Of a stretch of 64,000 bases of DNA, positions 29,221-37,843 are shown piece after piece. The DNA is from Acidobacteriaceae bacterium (GTDB taxonomy: Bacteria > Acidobacteriota > Terriglobia > Terriglobales > Acidobacteriaceae): NCBI GenBank assembly GCA_027452245.1, contig DAIDGW010000220.1:62001-126000 (forward strand). Reading direction: 5' to 3'. Position numbers and translations under genes: made by a program. Under the pieces are notes generated by a model. It was not told the origin of the DNA. It saw only the letters and a program-made list of their open reading frames with translations, and did not search any database. Position 1 is the stretch's first letter; each line of letters begins with the position of its first letter.

Positions 29221-29369
29221 TCTACCCCTAAATTGCTTGTATGCAAGCCAAAAATCTTCTGTGAAAAAGCCGGTCTCACATCGTGAAATCGAGTCCGGCC
29301 GCCACTTCGAACGCCTTCTGAAAGGACGCTCCTTTCAGCCGCCCTACAGGCTTGTGTACAATCCCTTCT

Positions 29370-29645
29370 ATGTCTTTCCGGCCGCCCAATAATCACAACA
29401 ACAATTCCGGCAAGCGCGGACGCACCCCGCCCCCCGAAGACACTTTGGAAGAAGCTTCCTTTCTCAAGACCCTCGGCGAAAAACAGAAGCCCGTCTCGGT
29501 CAAGCTGATGGACGGCACCACCGTCCACGGCTGGGTCGAGTATTACGACAAGAACATGATCCGCCTCACCCGTGAGGGCGCTCCCAATCTCTTCATCTTC
29601 AAGCACGAAATCATGTACATCACCGAAGAAGTAAAGAAGAAGTGA
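29370..29645 (+). CDS. hfq: Hfq-like Sm RNA chaperone
   Basis: 91 residues from the ATG at 29370. A Pro/Asn-rich N-terminal extension of about 30 residues precedes the Sm fold: Sm1 is KPVSVKLMDGTTVHGWVEYYDKN and Sm2 is LFIFKHEIMYI, where FKH corresponds to the YKH motif of Hfq. Expected to form a hexamer pairing small RNAs with mRNAs. A TACAAT box seven bases before the ATG and no Shine-Dalgarno suggest a leaderless message. The next gene starts immediately after its stop codon. Confidence 0.82.
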   Translation: MSFRPPNNHNNNSGKRGRTPPPEDTLEEASFLKTLGEKQKPVSVKLMDGTTVHGWVEYYDKNMIRLTREGAPNLFIFKHEIMYITEEVKKK

Positions 29646-30503
29646 ATGGCGGACCGAATGCCCCGCACTGAAAGCTTCCTTCCGGCCATGTTCGAGATCG
29701 CGCGCGAAGCCGGCGCGCTCCTCATGCACCACTTCCACCAGCATCTCAAAGTCGAGTACAAGGGCGAGGCCGACCTGGTCACCGCCGCCGATCGCGCCTC
29801 CGAGAAGCTGATTCGCGAGCGTATCCGCGAGCGCTGGCCCGGTCACGACGTCCTCGGAGAAGAGCAGGGGCTCAACGATCAGGGCAGCGACTACCGCTGG
29901 TACGTCGATCCTTTGGACGGCACCACCAACTTCGCCCATGGGTTTCCCGTGTTTTGCGTCTCCATGGCGCTGGAACAACGCGTGCAGGGAGAAGTGCGCC
30001 GCCGCATCGCCGGCGTGGTCTACGATCCCACCCGCGACGAATTGTTTTCCGCCGAACTGGGTTGCGGCGCGCACCTGAACGGCGAAAAGATTTGCGTTTC
30101 CAAAACGAACAGGCTGAACGAATCACTCGTTGCAACGGGATTCCCGAGCCATAAGCGCCACAAGAATCCCAACATTTTCTTCTATCACCAGATCACGTTG
30201 CGTACCCACGGCGTCCGCCGCGCCGGCTCTGCCGCCCTCGATCTCTGCAATGTCGCCTCCGGTCGTTTCGAGGGTTTCTGGGAATTCAATCTCAATCCCT
30301 GGGACACCGCCGCCGGAGTCCTCATCGTCGAAGAAGCTGGCGGCCAGGTCACCCGCTTCGACGGTTCAGAGTTTGAGTTGAACAGCCGCGAAACCCTGGC
30401 CACCAATGGCCATATTCACGAGGCGCTGATCCACGAGTTCCAGGAAATCTTTGCCGGACGTGGCCTCGACCCTTTGCCCGATCCCCGCGCCTTCGCCCGC
30501 TAG
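29646..30503 (+). CDS. Inositol monophosphatase family protein
   Basis: 285 residues. The Mg-binding signature WYVDPLDGTTNFAHGFP is complete (near residue 85), with GEEQG before it and the C-terminal WDTAAGVLIVEEAGG after it. The family hydrolyses inositol-1-phosphate, fructose-1,6-bisphosphate or PAP; the sequence alone does not decide. The ATG follows the hfq TGA without a gap, so the pair is one operon; SuhB-type members can also affect RNA processing and transcription, which fits that partner. Confidence 0.93.
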   Translation: MADRMPRTESFLPAMFEIAREAGALLMHHFHQHLKVEYKGEADLVTAADRASEKLIRERIRERWPGHDVLGEEQGLNDQGSDYRWYVDPLDGTTNFAHGFPVFCVSMALEQRVQGEVRRRIAGVVYDPTRDELFSAELGCGAHLNGEKICVSKTNRLNESLVATGFPSHKRHKNPNIFFYHQITLRTHGVRRAGSAALDLCNVASGRFEGFWEFNLNPWDTAAGVLIVEEAGGQVTRFDGSEFELNSRETLATNGHIHEALIHEFQEIFAGRGLDPLPDPRAFAR

Positions 30504-30663
30504 TGCGCCGGTTGCCCATACTTGTCGGGCCTTTTGCGGCAGGATGGGGATTGCCATCCTCGTGGTCGGGATGGGCTCGGTGGTGAACCTGCAAACTCCA
30601 GCGTTACAATAAATAAGTTCTGTGGAGATAATCGCCGCTCCGCCGCGGCGCAGGAGAGTCCTG

Positions 30664-32745
30664 GTGCTCAGCTCATTACTGGAACGCAAGATCGAAAAAC
30701 GTCCTGATAAAGTCCGCCTCGCCGGACGCATTCTTTTTCTTACCGAAGATCCTGAACTCATCAAAAAGCAACTGGCCGGTGAAGACCTCCCTTGGGACAC
30801 GAAGAATTCCGCCAACAATCCCAAGCTGCGTGACGACATCTCGACCGACGAAATCACGCCTGCTCACTACTGCTTCTACTTCGACGAGACCCTCGGCGAG
30901 ATTCCCTACATGGGCTTGAAGTGCGGCAACACGCTGCCCATCGGCCGCGGAGATGTGAAGCGCGGCGGCTTCGTCTGCGCCGTCAGCGGCAAGCGCCGCG
31001 GCAAGGGATCGAGCCGTGAGCAGTCTCCCTACGCCGAAATGTGTGCTGGAATTCGCGTCGTCATCGCTGAAAATATCGAGCGCATCTACAAGCAGAACTG
31101 CCAGAATCTCGGCCTGCTCACTTCGACGAATTTTTCCCTGATTGGCAAGATCCGCGCCGGTGAAGAAATCCCGCTCAGCGAGTTTACCGCCGGCGAAGAT
31201 GACATCACGCGCCAGGTCATCGAATACGGAGGCCTTTTCCCGTTCAACGTCGCTCGCATGCAGAAGAAAGTCTTCCTGCCGCCGATCAAGACCGCCGGAG
31301 AATCTGTCGCAGGTGAGGGAAGTGCCGTCACCAAGCTGGGCACCGTGCGTCCCATGACCGTCGCCGAAAAGATCTTCGCCCGTCACATGATCAACGAGCG
31401 CGGCGAAGTTGGCGTCGCAGCCGTGAAGCCCGGAGACACCGGATTCGCCCGCGCCGATCTGCGTTTCAGCCACGAATACGTGACACCCATGGCCGCGATC
31501 TTCTTCGAGCAATATGTCGGCAAAGACGCGCAGGTCAACGATCCCCATAGCATCGTCTTTTTCCGCGATCACCTCACCTTCCTCGACGAAGTCATTTCCG
31601 AAGAGAAAAAGAAAATCGGCCTGCTCGATCTCGCCACGCAACTGAAACTGAAGCAGCAGGATTTCGCCAAAAAGCAGGGCATCCGCCTGCACGGCGAACT
31701 GAAAGACCGCAAGGGATCGGAAGGCATCTGTCACTCCATCATTCTCGAAAGCTACGCGCTTCCCGGACAGCTCAACATCGGCTCCGATTCGCACACGCCT
31801 CACGTCGGCGCCATCGGCTGCGTCGCTTTCGGCATTGGCACGACTGACGTCTTCAACGCCTGGATCACCAAAGATGTGCGCGTGAAAGTTCCCGAGTCGG
31901 TGAAGATCATGATCCGCGGCAAGCGCCACCCGAACGTCACCGCGAAAGACTTCATCCTGAAGATTCTCAGCCTCGACTATGTTCGCAGCGGCAAGGCCCT
32001 CGCCAAGGTCATGGAATACGCGGGCGAAGCCATCGAAGAACTCAGCGTCGATGAACGCGCCACCATGACCAACATGGCCGCCGAAATCGGAGGCTTCACC
32101 GGCATCGTCGCACCCGACAAAAAGGCTGTCGATTTCCTCGTCGAACGGCGTGGCATCGATCGCCGCGAAGCCGAAAAGACGATCGCCGGACTCACCAGCG
32201 ACCCTGATGCGCAATACGCCCAGGTCATCGAACTTGATGCCGCCGAGATCACGCCCATGGTCGCCACGCCTGGCGATCCCGGAAATGGCAAATATATCCG
32301 CGACATGCACACCCCGGTTCCAGTCGAGATCGCCTATGGCGGCACCTGCACGGCTGGGAAGAACGAAGATATGGATATGTACGCGCTTGTTCTCGCCGAC
32401 GCTCTCAGGCACGGCAAGCGGGTTGCCAATTCCTGCCAGTTCTTCATCCAGTTCGGATCGCAGGAGACGCGCGATTACTGCGTCCGTAAAGGCTATCTGA
32501 AGATCTTCGAGCAAGCCGGAGCGCACGTCATCGAGCCCAGTTGCGGAGCCTGCATCAATGCTGGCCCCGGAGTCTCCTCGCGTCCCGATCAGGTCGTGAT
32601 CAGCGCGCAAAACCGCAATTTCCCCGGCCGCAGCGGCCCCGGCCAAATGTATCTGGCCTCTCCGCTGACCGTCGCTGCCAGCGCCGTAGCCGGATATATT
32701 GTGGAATATCACCCCTCCGAAACACGCGAGCTAGCCTCAGTTTAG
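30664..32745 (+). CDS. Aconitase-family hydratase with N-terminal swivel domain
   Basis: About 693 residues from GTG 30664, chosen because AGGAG stands eight bases upstream. The swivel (small-subunit) domain comes first (ISTDEITPAHYCFYFDETLG, GKGSSREQSPYAEM), then the catalytic domains with GSDSHTPHVGAIG (about 373). The cluster-ligand regions are GGTCTAGKNED (about 560) and PSCGACINAGPG (about 627). This order matches AcnB without its HEAT domain, not AcnA. It probably isomerises citrate to isocitrate in the TCA cycle; a homoaconitate or isopropylmalate substrate cannot be excluded. Confidence 0.85.
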   Translation: MLSSLLERKIEKRPDKVRLAGRILFLTEDPELIKKQLAGEDLPWDTKNSANNPKLRDDISTDEITPAHYCFYFDETLGEIPYMGLKCGNTLPIGRGDVKRGGFVCAVSGKRRGKGSSREQSPYAEMCAGIRVVIAENIERIYKQNCQNLGLLTSTNFSLIGKIRAGEEIPLSEFTAGEDDITRQVIEYGGLFPFNVARMQKKVFLPPIKTAGESVAGEGSAVTKLGTVRPMTVAEKIFARHMINERGEVGVAAVKPGDTGFARADLRFSHEYVTPMAAIFFEQYVGKDAQVNDPHSIVFFRDHLTFLDEVISEEKKKIGLLDLATQLKLKQQDFAKKQGIRLHGELKDRKGSEGICHSIILESYALPGQLNIGSDSHTPHVGAIGCVAFGIGTTDVFNAWITKDVRVKVPESVKIMIRGKRHPNVTAKDFILKILSLDYVRSGKALAKVMEYAGEAIEELSVDERATMTNMAAEIGGFTGIVAPDKKAVDFLVERRGIDRREAEKTIAGLTSDPDAQYAQVIELDAAEITPMVATPGDPGNGKYIRDMHTPVPVEIAYGGTCTAGKNEDMDMYALVLADALRHGKRVANSCQFFIQFGSQETRDYCVRKGYLKIFEQAGAHVIEPSCGACINAGPGVSSRPDQVVISAQNRNFPGRSGPGQMYLASPLTVAASAVAGYIVEYHPSETRELASV

Positions 32746-32759
32746 CGGATTAACTGCGA

Positions 32760-32777
32760 ATCAAGAGTAATCTTGAT
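32760..32777. promoter_or_regulatory. Palindromic operator of the toxin-antitoxin pair
   Basis: ATCAAGA-GTAA-TCTTGAT, 7-bp perfect arms, 47 bp before the antitoxin ATG, with a further half site ATCAAGG at about 32780. Position and symmetry fit autoregulation by the antitoxin. Confidence 0.6.
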
Positions 32778-32824
32778 TTATCAAGGGTCAGGCATAGAAT
32801 TGAGCCAACAAGAGGTTGCAATCT

Positions 32825-33058
32825 ATGCCTGCTTCCACAAAGAAATTCACTCCCGAAATTGACGCGAAACTCTACCGCGAATTTGTGGCTGTTGCCGAGA
32901 AGAATGGTCAGACCAAGCGCCACGTGCTGGAAGAGGCGCTCCGCTTTTATCTTAAGAACGTCGTGCCGTCCCAGCATTTAGTTCGCCGGGAAGTGATGGA
33001 AGATTTTGAACGCTCGGTGTCTCGCAATCGCGACCTGCTGGAACGGCTCGCGAAATAA
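32825..33058 (+). CDS. Antitoxin of a Doc-type module
   Basis: 77 residues. The N-terminal FTPEIDAKLYREFVAVAEKNGQ with RHVLEEALRFYL resembles a ribbon-helix-helix or similar dimeric DNA-binding unit; the charged C-terminal helix (EDFERSVSRNRDLLERL) would wrap the toxin. Its stop is followed directly by the GTG of the Doc-like gene, the standard antitoxin-first order. A palindrome upstream is a likely operator. Confidence 0.72.
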   Translation: MPASTKKFTPEIDAKLYREFVAVAEKNGQTKRHVLEEALRFYLKNVVPSQHLVRREVMEDFERSVSRNRDLLERLAK

Positions 33059-33447
33059 GTGGCCCAGTACCTCACAATCGCCGAAGTGTACTGCATGCAG
33101 CGAATCCTGATCGAACGATTCGGCGGCCTGCATGGCGTGCGCGACCCGGGCGCGGTCGAAGCCGCGGTTTTCCGTCCTCAAATCGGATACTACAATTCGC
33201 TTGAAGAAGAGGCGGCTGCTCTGATGGAATCGCTCGGAGCCAATCACGGATTTGTCGATGGGAATAAGCGGATCGCATTCGCCGCGACCGATGTCTTCCT
33301 GCGGCGCAATGGATTGTACTTAGATGTTTCGGCCGATGAAGGCTCGACTTCATCTACGGTTCCATGGACCATCAGGAATTCCGTTTTCCTGGAATTCTGG
33401 ACTGGATCCGCCGCCACGCACAGCCGCTCGATGACCGCAGCCGCTGA
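33059..33447 (+). pseudogene. doc: Doc/Fic-family toxin, frameshifted
   Basis: The first 94 residues are typical of death-on-curing toxins: LTIAEVYCMQRILIERFGG, GVRDPGAVEAAVFRPQIG and the Fic core NHGFVDGNKRIAF. After SADEG (about 33340) the frame gives unrelated residues to a stop at 33454. Read one frame over, the next bases encode LDFIYGSMDHQEFRFPGILD then WIRRHAQPL and a stop at 33445-33447, the expected Doc C-terminus. One base appears to be missing near 33338-33345. Intact Doc phosphorylates EF-Tu. Real inactivation or sequencing error cannot be distinguished here. Confidence 0.8.
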
Positions 33448-33533
33448 ACGCTAAAAACCCCCCAGACACGCCGCTTCTGCCGGCAACCCCTTCTATTCCG
33501 CCGCTCATCGGACTTCCAAAGGAGTGCGGTACC

Positions 33534-34103
33534 ATGAATCCCACGCGGATCTTATCGATTTCAGCTGTCTTTTTGCTTGCGTTTTGCCTGCCCGGCTTTG
33601 CGCAGAGCAGCAACGGCAACAACAACTCTGCCATGCAGAATTCCGGTCAAAACCAATCCACCACTGGGCAGAACCACAACAACATGCGCTCAGGCACGGC
33701 CAACGAGCAGAATGGAAGTGAGGCCAATCAAAACAACTCCATGGCCAATAACGGCAGCGAGCGCTCCATGGAAGGCTGCATCGTCAGGGAAAACACCTAC
33801 TACTTCCTGCAGCCGGAACGCGGAGCAGCCATTCGCCTTGCCCCCTCGAACCAGGTGGCCCAGAACGAAGGACACCACGTGCGCGTCCACGGCCATCAAT
33901 CCCAACAGAACGCGAACAGCGGTACCGCCAACGAAAATGCCGCGAACAACGGCTCATCGCAAGCTACCACTGGTGGGAACCAGAACATGTCCGGATCGCA
34001 ACATCATCGTGGTACCAACCAGGAGTTCCTCGTGGATAAGCTTCAGGTCGTCTCCGAAAGCTGTCCCGCAGGCATGCATTCGAATCAAATGCGCCAGCAC
34101 TGA
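33534..34103 (+). CDS. Secreted Asn/Gln-rich protein
   Basis: 189 residues with a signal peptide (ILSISAVFLLAFCLPGFAQ). Two low-complexity Asn/Gln/Ser/Gly tracts (residues about 25-80 and 122-155) flank a small folded unit. That unit has MEGCIVRENTYYFLQPE and HHVRVHG, resembling DUF5818-like beta domains of acidobacterial secreted proteins. AAAGGAG precedes the ATG by ten bases. Function unknown; probably extracellular or periplasmic. Confidence 0.75.
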   Translation: MNPTRILSISAVFLLAFCLPGFAQSSNGNNNSAMQNSGQNQSTTGQNHNNMRSGTANEQNGSEANQNNSMANNGSERSMEGCIVRENTYYFLQPERGAAIRLAPSNQVAQNEGHHVRVHGHQSQQNANSGTANENAANNGSSQATTGGNQNMSGSQHHRGTNQEFLVDKLQVVSESCPAGMHSNQMRQH

Positions 34104-34127
34104 TAACGACTGCTCGACTCAATTACG

Positions 34128-34174
34128 CTCCCTGTCTTGATCGGCGACGCGCAAGGCAGGGAGTCGCATTTTCG
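34128..34174 (+). terminator. Rho-independent terminator
   Basis: CTCCCTGTCTTG and CAAGGCAGGGAG pair over 12 positions (one T-G) around a 12-base loop; a weak T run (ATTTT) follows shortly after. The rest of the 34175-34549 gap holds nothing recognisable. Confidence 0.7.
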
Positions 34175-34549
34175 CCGTTACTTCAACGCTCGAACTCACG
34201 CGCGACGCTCTGATTTCGTGATCCTGACGCCTACGTTTTCTCCAGCCGCTGAGGGATCTGCCTGCAATAGATCCATTCAGTGCCCATAGCTTGCCGCGCT
34301 AAGAAAAACCAACAGCAGCATCTTGCTCGCACATACGTACGTGCCGCTGGTAACCATTGCCCGTAACTGGTTGATTTCAACCACTATGGCTCAAATCACT
34401 CATCCAGATTCCTGCAACTTTTCCTGCCCGTGCGAGTTCCAATCAGTAGGTCCCGAGAAATCGAGGAGACCGGAAACAAAAAGCATCACGGCCTGCTTCG
34501 AGATCGGATCTGAGATTTCAAAGATCGACGGTCCGGGACGGAGGTGAGT

Positions 34550-35230
34550 ATGCGATACCTGAAATACTTCGCGCTGCTGGCGGTGGTGGTGATGCTTCCG
34601 TTGACGTACTCGCAAGCGCAAGTCTCGGTGGGCATCGGAGTTGGTCCCGTCGGAGCCTACATTGGCGCGCCGCCGGTCTGCCCCTACGGATACTACAGTT
34701 ACTATCCTTACGCCTGCGCACCCTACGGCTACTATGGCCCGAATTGGTTTGTGAATGGTGCCTTCATTGGTGCTGGGCCTTGGTACAACGGATGGGGAGG
34801 CGGTTGGGGCGGTTGGGGTTGGGATCATGATGGCTGGAGAGATGGTTGGGGCCACGATGGCTGGAGAGATGGCTGGGGTCACGACGGATGGCGAGGCGGT
34901 TGGGGACATGATGGCTGGCACGGTGGCTGGAACCATGGCGGAGCATGGGCTGGGGGCGGCAACGGACGTGGCTGGGCTGGTAACGGCTTCCACGGCAACC
35001 ATCCGATCTATGGTCAGGGATATCGCGGTGGCGCCATGCACGCCTATAACGGCGGATTCCGCGGCGGGGCTGGATTCCACGGCAACGCTGGCTTCCGCGG
35101 CCCAGCTGGAGGCGGATTCCACGGAGGTGGCTTTCACGGTGGAGGCGGCTTCCACGGCGGAGGAGGGTTCCACGGTGGCGGTGGCTTCCATGGTGGCGGC
35201 GGATTCCACGGTGGCGGCGGTCGCCGCTAA
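34550..35230 (+). CDS. Secreted Gly/Trp/His-rich repeat protein
   Basis: 226 residues; ATG at 34550 with a strong GGAGGTGAG just before it. A signal peptide (YFALLAVVVMLPLTYSQAQ) is followed by a Gly/Tyr/Pro region (CPYGYYSYYPYAC). Next comes a nine-residue repeat HDGWRDGWG about four times (93-130). The C-terminus has FHGGGG repeated five to six times. The composition suggests an extracellular, possibly metal-binding (His) or structural protein. Related Gly/Trp/His-rich proteins occur in soil Acidobacteria, without known function. Confidence 0.75.
   Translation: MRYLKYFALLAVVVMLPLTYSQAQVSVGIGVGPVGAYIGAPPVCPYGYYSYYPYACAPYGYYGPNWFVNGAFIGAGPWYNGWGGGWGGWGWDHDGWRDGWGHDGWRDGWGHDGWRGGWGHDGWHGGWNHGGAWAGGGNGRGWAGNGFHGNHPIYGQGYRGGAMHAYNGGFRGGAGFHGNAGFRGPAGGGFHGGGFHGGGGFHGGGGFHGGGGFHGGGGFHGGGGRR
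34826..34939 (+). repeat. 27-bp tandem repeats encoding HDGWRDGWG
   Basis: About four imperfect 27-bp units, differing mainly at third codon positions, encode residues 93-130 of the secreted protein. Confidence 0.75.
35108..35227 (+). repeat. 18-bp tandem repeats encoding FHGGGG
   Basis: Five to six units of TTCCACGGTGGCGGCGGA type form the C-terminus; prone to slippage and length variation. Confidence 0.75.
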
Positions 35231-35256
35231 TCTGGTCCCCATCAACTAACAGTTGC

Positions 35257-35296
35257 AGGAACGGTCGGCGCGGAATGCCGGCCGTTCCTTTTTCCA
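35257..35296 (+). terminator. Rho-independent terminator
   Basis: AGGAACGGTCGGC pairs with GCCGGCCGTTCCT (one wobble) and is followed by TTTTT. Confidence 0.85.
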
Positions 35297-35491
35297 CCCC
35301 TTCGTACAGTCCATGTGGGAACAGCCTCATCGGTCGTCCGGTGTACAGGATTCGTCGGGCCAATTTTCTCCCACGCGTCCTTGCCTCCTTATCCAGCCGA
35401 ACGCAGATTGAAATATCCCAGTTGTTCGCCTCACTCTCAAATCTGTACACTTTACCGTTGCATTCAAGCCTAGTCACCAGGGGACTCTCGC

Positions 35492-37444
35492 GTGATTCAC
35501 ACTCTTTTACGCCGTAGAAGAAATCTGCTTGCCTTCGTCATCGCCATCGGATTGGCAGCTCAGCTCGCCGCCCAGCAGGCCGGCAGTCTGCCCTCGGAAA
35601 CTCCAGCTCAGTTCCGCCCCGACACTTCCAGTTTTGACTACGTCAAATATGACGTGATGATCCCCATGCGCGATGGGGTGAAGCTGCACACGGTCATCGT
35701 CATCCCGAAAGGCGTGAGCAACGCTCCCATGCTGCTTACGCGCACGCCGTACAATGCGAGCGCCCAGGTCAGTCACGCCGGCAGCTCTCATCTTGCCCCG
35801 ATCCTCAACGGATACGACAATCCCGACGACGTCATTGTCCAGGGACGCTATATCCGCGTCGTGCAGGACGTGCGCGGGAAATACGGCTCTGAGGGCGACT
35901 ACGTGATGACGCGCCCGCTGCACGGGCCGCTCAATCCCACGGCGGTCGACCATTCAACCGACACCTACGACACCATCGACTGGCTGGTGAAAAACATCCA
36001 CGTCAGCAACGGCAAAGTTGGCATTCTCGGAATCTCCTACGACGGATTCACCACGCTGATGGGCCTGGTCAATCCGCATCCGGCGCTGAAGGTCGCCGTT
36101 CCCATGAACCCCATGGTCGATGGATGGAAGGGCGACGACTGGTTCCACAACGGCGCGTTCCGGGAACAGAACCTGCCCTACATCTACGAGCAGGAAGCCA
36201 CGCGCGCGAACCAGGAAAGCTGGTGGGGAAGTCACTTCGATGATTACAACAATTATCTCGATGCAGTCTCTGCCGGTGAATTAGCCAAGCAGCACGGCAT
36301 GGAGCAGCTCGGCTTCTGGCGCCAATTGCTCGAGCATCCCAGCTATGACTGGTGGTGGCAGGACCAGGCCATGGACAAGATCCTCGCCCAGCAACCGCTC
36401 AAAGTTCCGACTATGCTTGTCGACAGCTTGTGGGATCAGGAAGATATCTACGGAGCACCCGCAGTCTACAAGGCTCTGAAGGCAACGGGAACCGACGATG
36501 CAAATCTGTTCCTCGTTCTCGGCCCGTGGCATCACGGGCAGGAGATCGGCGAGGGCAGTGCTCTCGGCGCAATCCGATTCGACAGCGACACCGGACTCTA
36601 TTTCCGCCAGCATATTCTTGCCCCCTTCCTCGCTCACTATCTGCAGGACGATGCGCCGCCGCTAACCGTGCCGCATGTCTCCGCTTTCGAAACCGGAACG
36701 AACACCTGGCGCCAGCTCGATACCTGGCCCTCAGGATGCCAGTCCGGTTGCTCGATCAAGCCGCAGCCGCTCTATCTGCACGCCGGACTGAAAGCCAGCT
36801 TCTCGGCTCCGCAAAGCGGGGAATCGGCCTACGACGAATATGTTTCCGATCCGGCGAAGCCGGTTCCATACCGGACGCGCCCGGTGCAGCCGGTGGGCTA
36901 TACCGGAGAATTCACCTGGGCGCAGTGGCTGGTTGATGATCAACGCGAGCCCTCCGGCCGCCCGGACGTGCTCAGCTTCGAAACCGATCCGCTCACCGCG
37001 CCCTTGAAAATCAGCGGCCAGCCGATCGTCAATCTGATTGCTTCCACTAGCGGCACCGATTCCGACTGGGTCGTCAAAGTCATCGACGAATATCCGCCAG
37101 AAATGGCTCCCGATCCGCACATGGGTGGATACGAGCTGATGATCTCCGCCGACATCTTCCGCGGCCGCTACCGCGAAAGTCTCGATCATCCGGCGGCAAT
37201 CGAATCCAACACAGCGCTGCTCTACAAGTGGACGCTGCCCACAGCCAACCACGTCTTTCTGCCGGGACATCGCATCATGGTACAGATCCAGTCCAGCTGG
37301 TTCCCGCTCTATGACCGGAATCCGCAGACGTTTGTGCCGAATATTTTTCTGGCCAAACCGGAAGACTACAAGAAAGCGATGCAGCGCATCTATCACGGCC
37401 GGGGAGAAGAAACCTATATCGAGTTGCCGGTTGTCCAGCAGTAA
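35492..37444 (+). CDS. CocE/NonD-family (S15) serine hydrolase, exported
   Basis: 650 residues with a signal peptide (LLAFVIAIGLAAQLAAQQ). The alpha/beta hydrolase domain has MIPMRDGVKLHTVIVIPKG and the nucleophile GISYDG near residue 180. The acid is probably the Asp in VDSLWDQED and the His lies in GPWHHGQ. A C-terminal jelly-roll domain (IVNLIASTSGTDSDWVVKVID, HRIMVQIQSSWFP) completes the X-Pro dipeptidyl-peptidase/CocE architecture. It may be a peptidase, glutaryl-7-ACA acylase or esterase. GTG start with AGGGGAC upstream. It lies in its own transcription unit. Confidence 0.93.
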   Translation: MIHTLLRRRRNLLAFVIAIGLAAQLAAQQAGSLPSETPAQFRPDTSSFDYVKYDVMIPMRDGVKLHTVIVIPKGVSNAPMLLTRTPYNASAQVSHAGSSHLAPILNGYDNPDDVIVQGRYIRVVQDVRGKYGSEGDYVMTRPLHGPLNPTAVDHSTDTYDTIDWLVKNIHVSNGKVGILGISYDGFTTLMGLVNPHPALKVAVPMNPMVDGWKGDDWFHNGAFREQNLPYIYEQEATRANQESWWGSHFDDYNNYLDAVSAGELAKQHGMEQLGFWRQLLEHPSYDWWWQDQAMDKILAQQPLKVPTMLVDSLWDQEDIYGAPAVYKALKATGTDDANLFLVLGPWHHGQEIGEGSALGAIRFDSDTGLYFRQHILAPFLAHYLQDDAPPLTVPHVSAFETGTNTWRQLDTWPSGCQSGCSIKPQPLYLHAGLKASFSAPQSGESAYDEYVSDPAKPVPYRTRPVQPVGYTGEFTWAQWLVDDQREPSGRPDVLSFETDPLTAPLKISGQPIVNLIASTSGTDSDWVVKVIDEYPPEMAPDPHMGGYELMISADIFRGRYRESLDHPAAIESNTALLYKWTLPTANHVFLPGHRIMVQIQSSWFPLYDRNPQTFVPNIFLAKPEDYKKAMQRIYHGRGEETYIELPVVQQ

Positions 37445-37522
37445 AGAGCAGGAAGTTAGCACAGCAATGTGACCCGTATTTTCCGGCATCCCGTTGGCGG
37501 ACAGGGAGGCATCTTAAAGCCG

Positions 37523-37762
37523 ATGCCAACCGAGATCTCAACCGCAAACTGTCCGGAATGTACGCGTCTCCAGGACGCAACCCAGGACGCACTGCGACAG
37601 CTTGTGCGCCTGACAAGCTCGCAGCTTGAGGCTTTTCAGGCAGGAGATAACGGGCGGTTCGCCCGGCTCGACAAGGAAGTGGAGCAGGTTATGGGCGCAA
37701 AGGAGCGCACCATCGGCGCCTTTCACCAACATCAGAAAGAGCACGACAACGCCCGCCGCTAG
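37523..37762 (+). CDS. Small helical conserved protein
   Basis: 79 residues from the ATG at 37523. A Cys pair (CPECTRLQDA) opens a single long helix (ALRQLVRLTSSQLEAFQAGD, LDKEVEQVMGAKERTIGAFH). Seen in similar form in other Acidobacteria; function unknown. CxxC could bind zinc. Confidence 0.6.
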   Translation: MPTEISTANCPECTRLQDATQDALRQLVRLTSSQLEAFQAGDNGRFARLDKEVEQVMGAKERTIGAFHQHQKEHDNARR

Positions 37763-37843
37763 GAGGCTTCGCTCCCGGCCTGTCCACCTCACCTCATCGT
37801 GGCGAAAAGCTTCGCCCGTTAACGACTTCTTTGTGATCCGCCA

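Noticed and set aside
30676-32712. A 678-residue frame antisense to the aconitase
   Set aside because: An artefact of high-G/C codon bias; no family pattern, and the plus strand encodes a clear enzyme.
34826-35227. CRISPR or minisatellite of non-coding type
   Set aside because: The repeats keep the reading frame and encode a coherent secreted protein.
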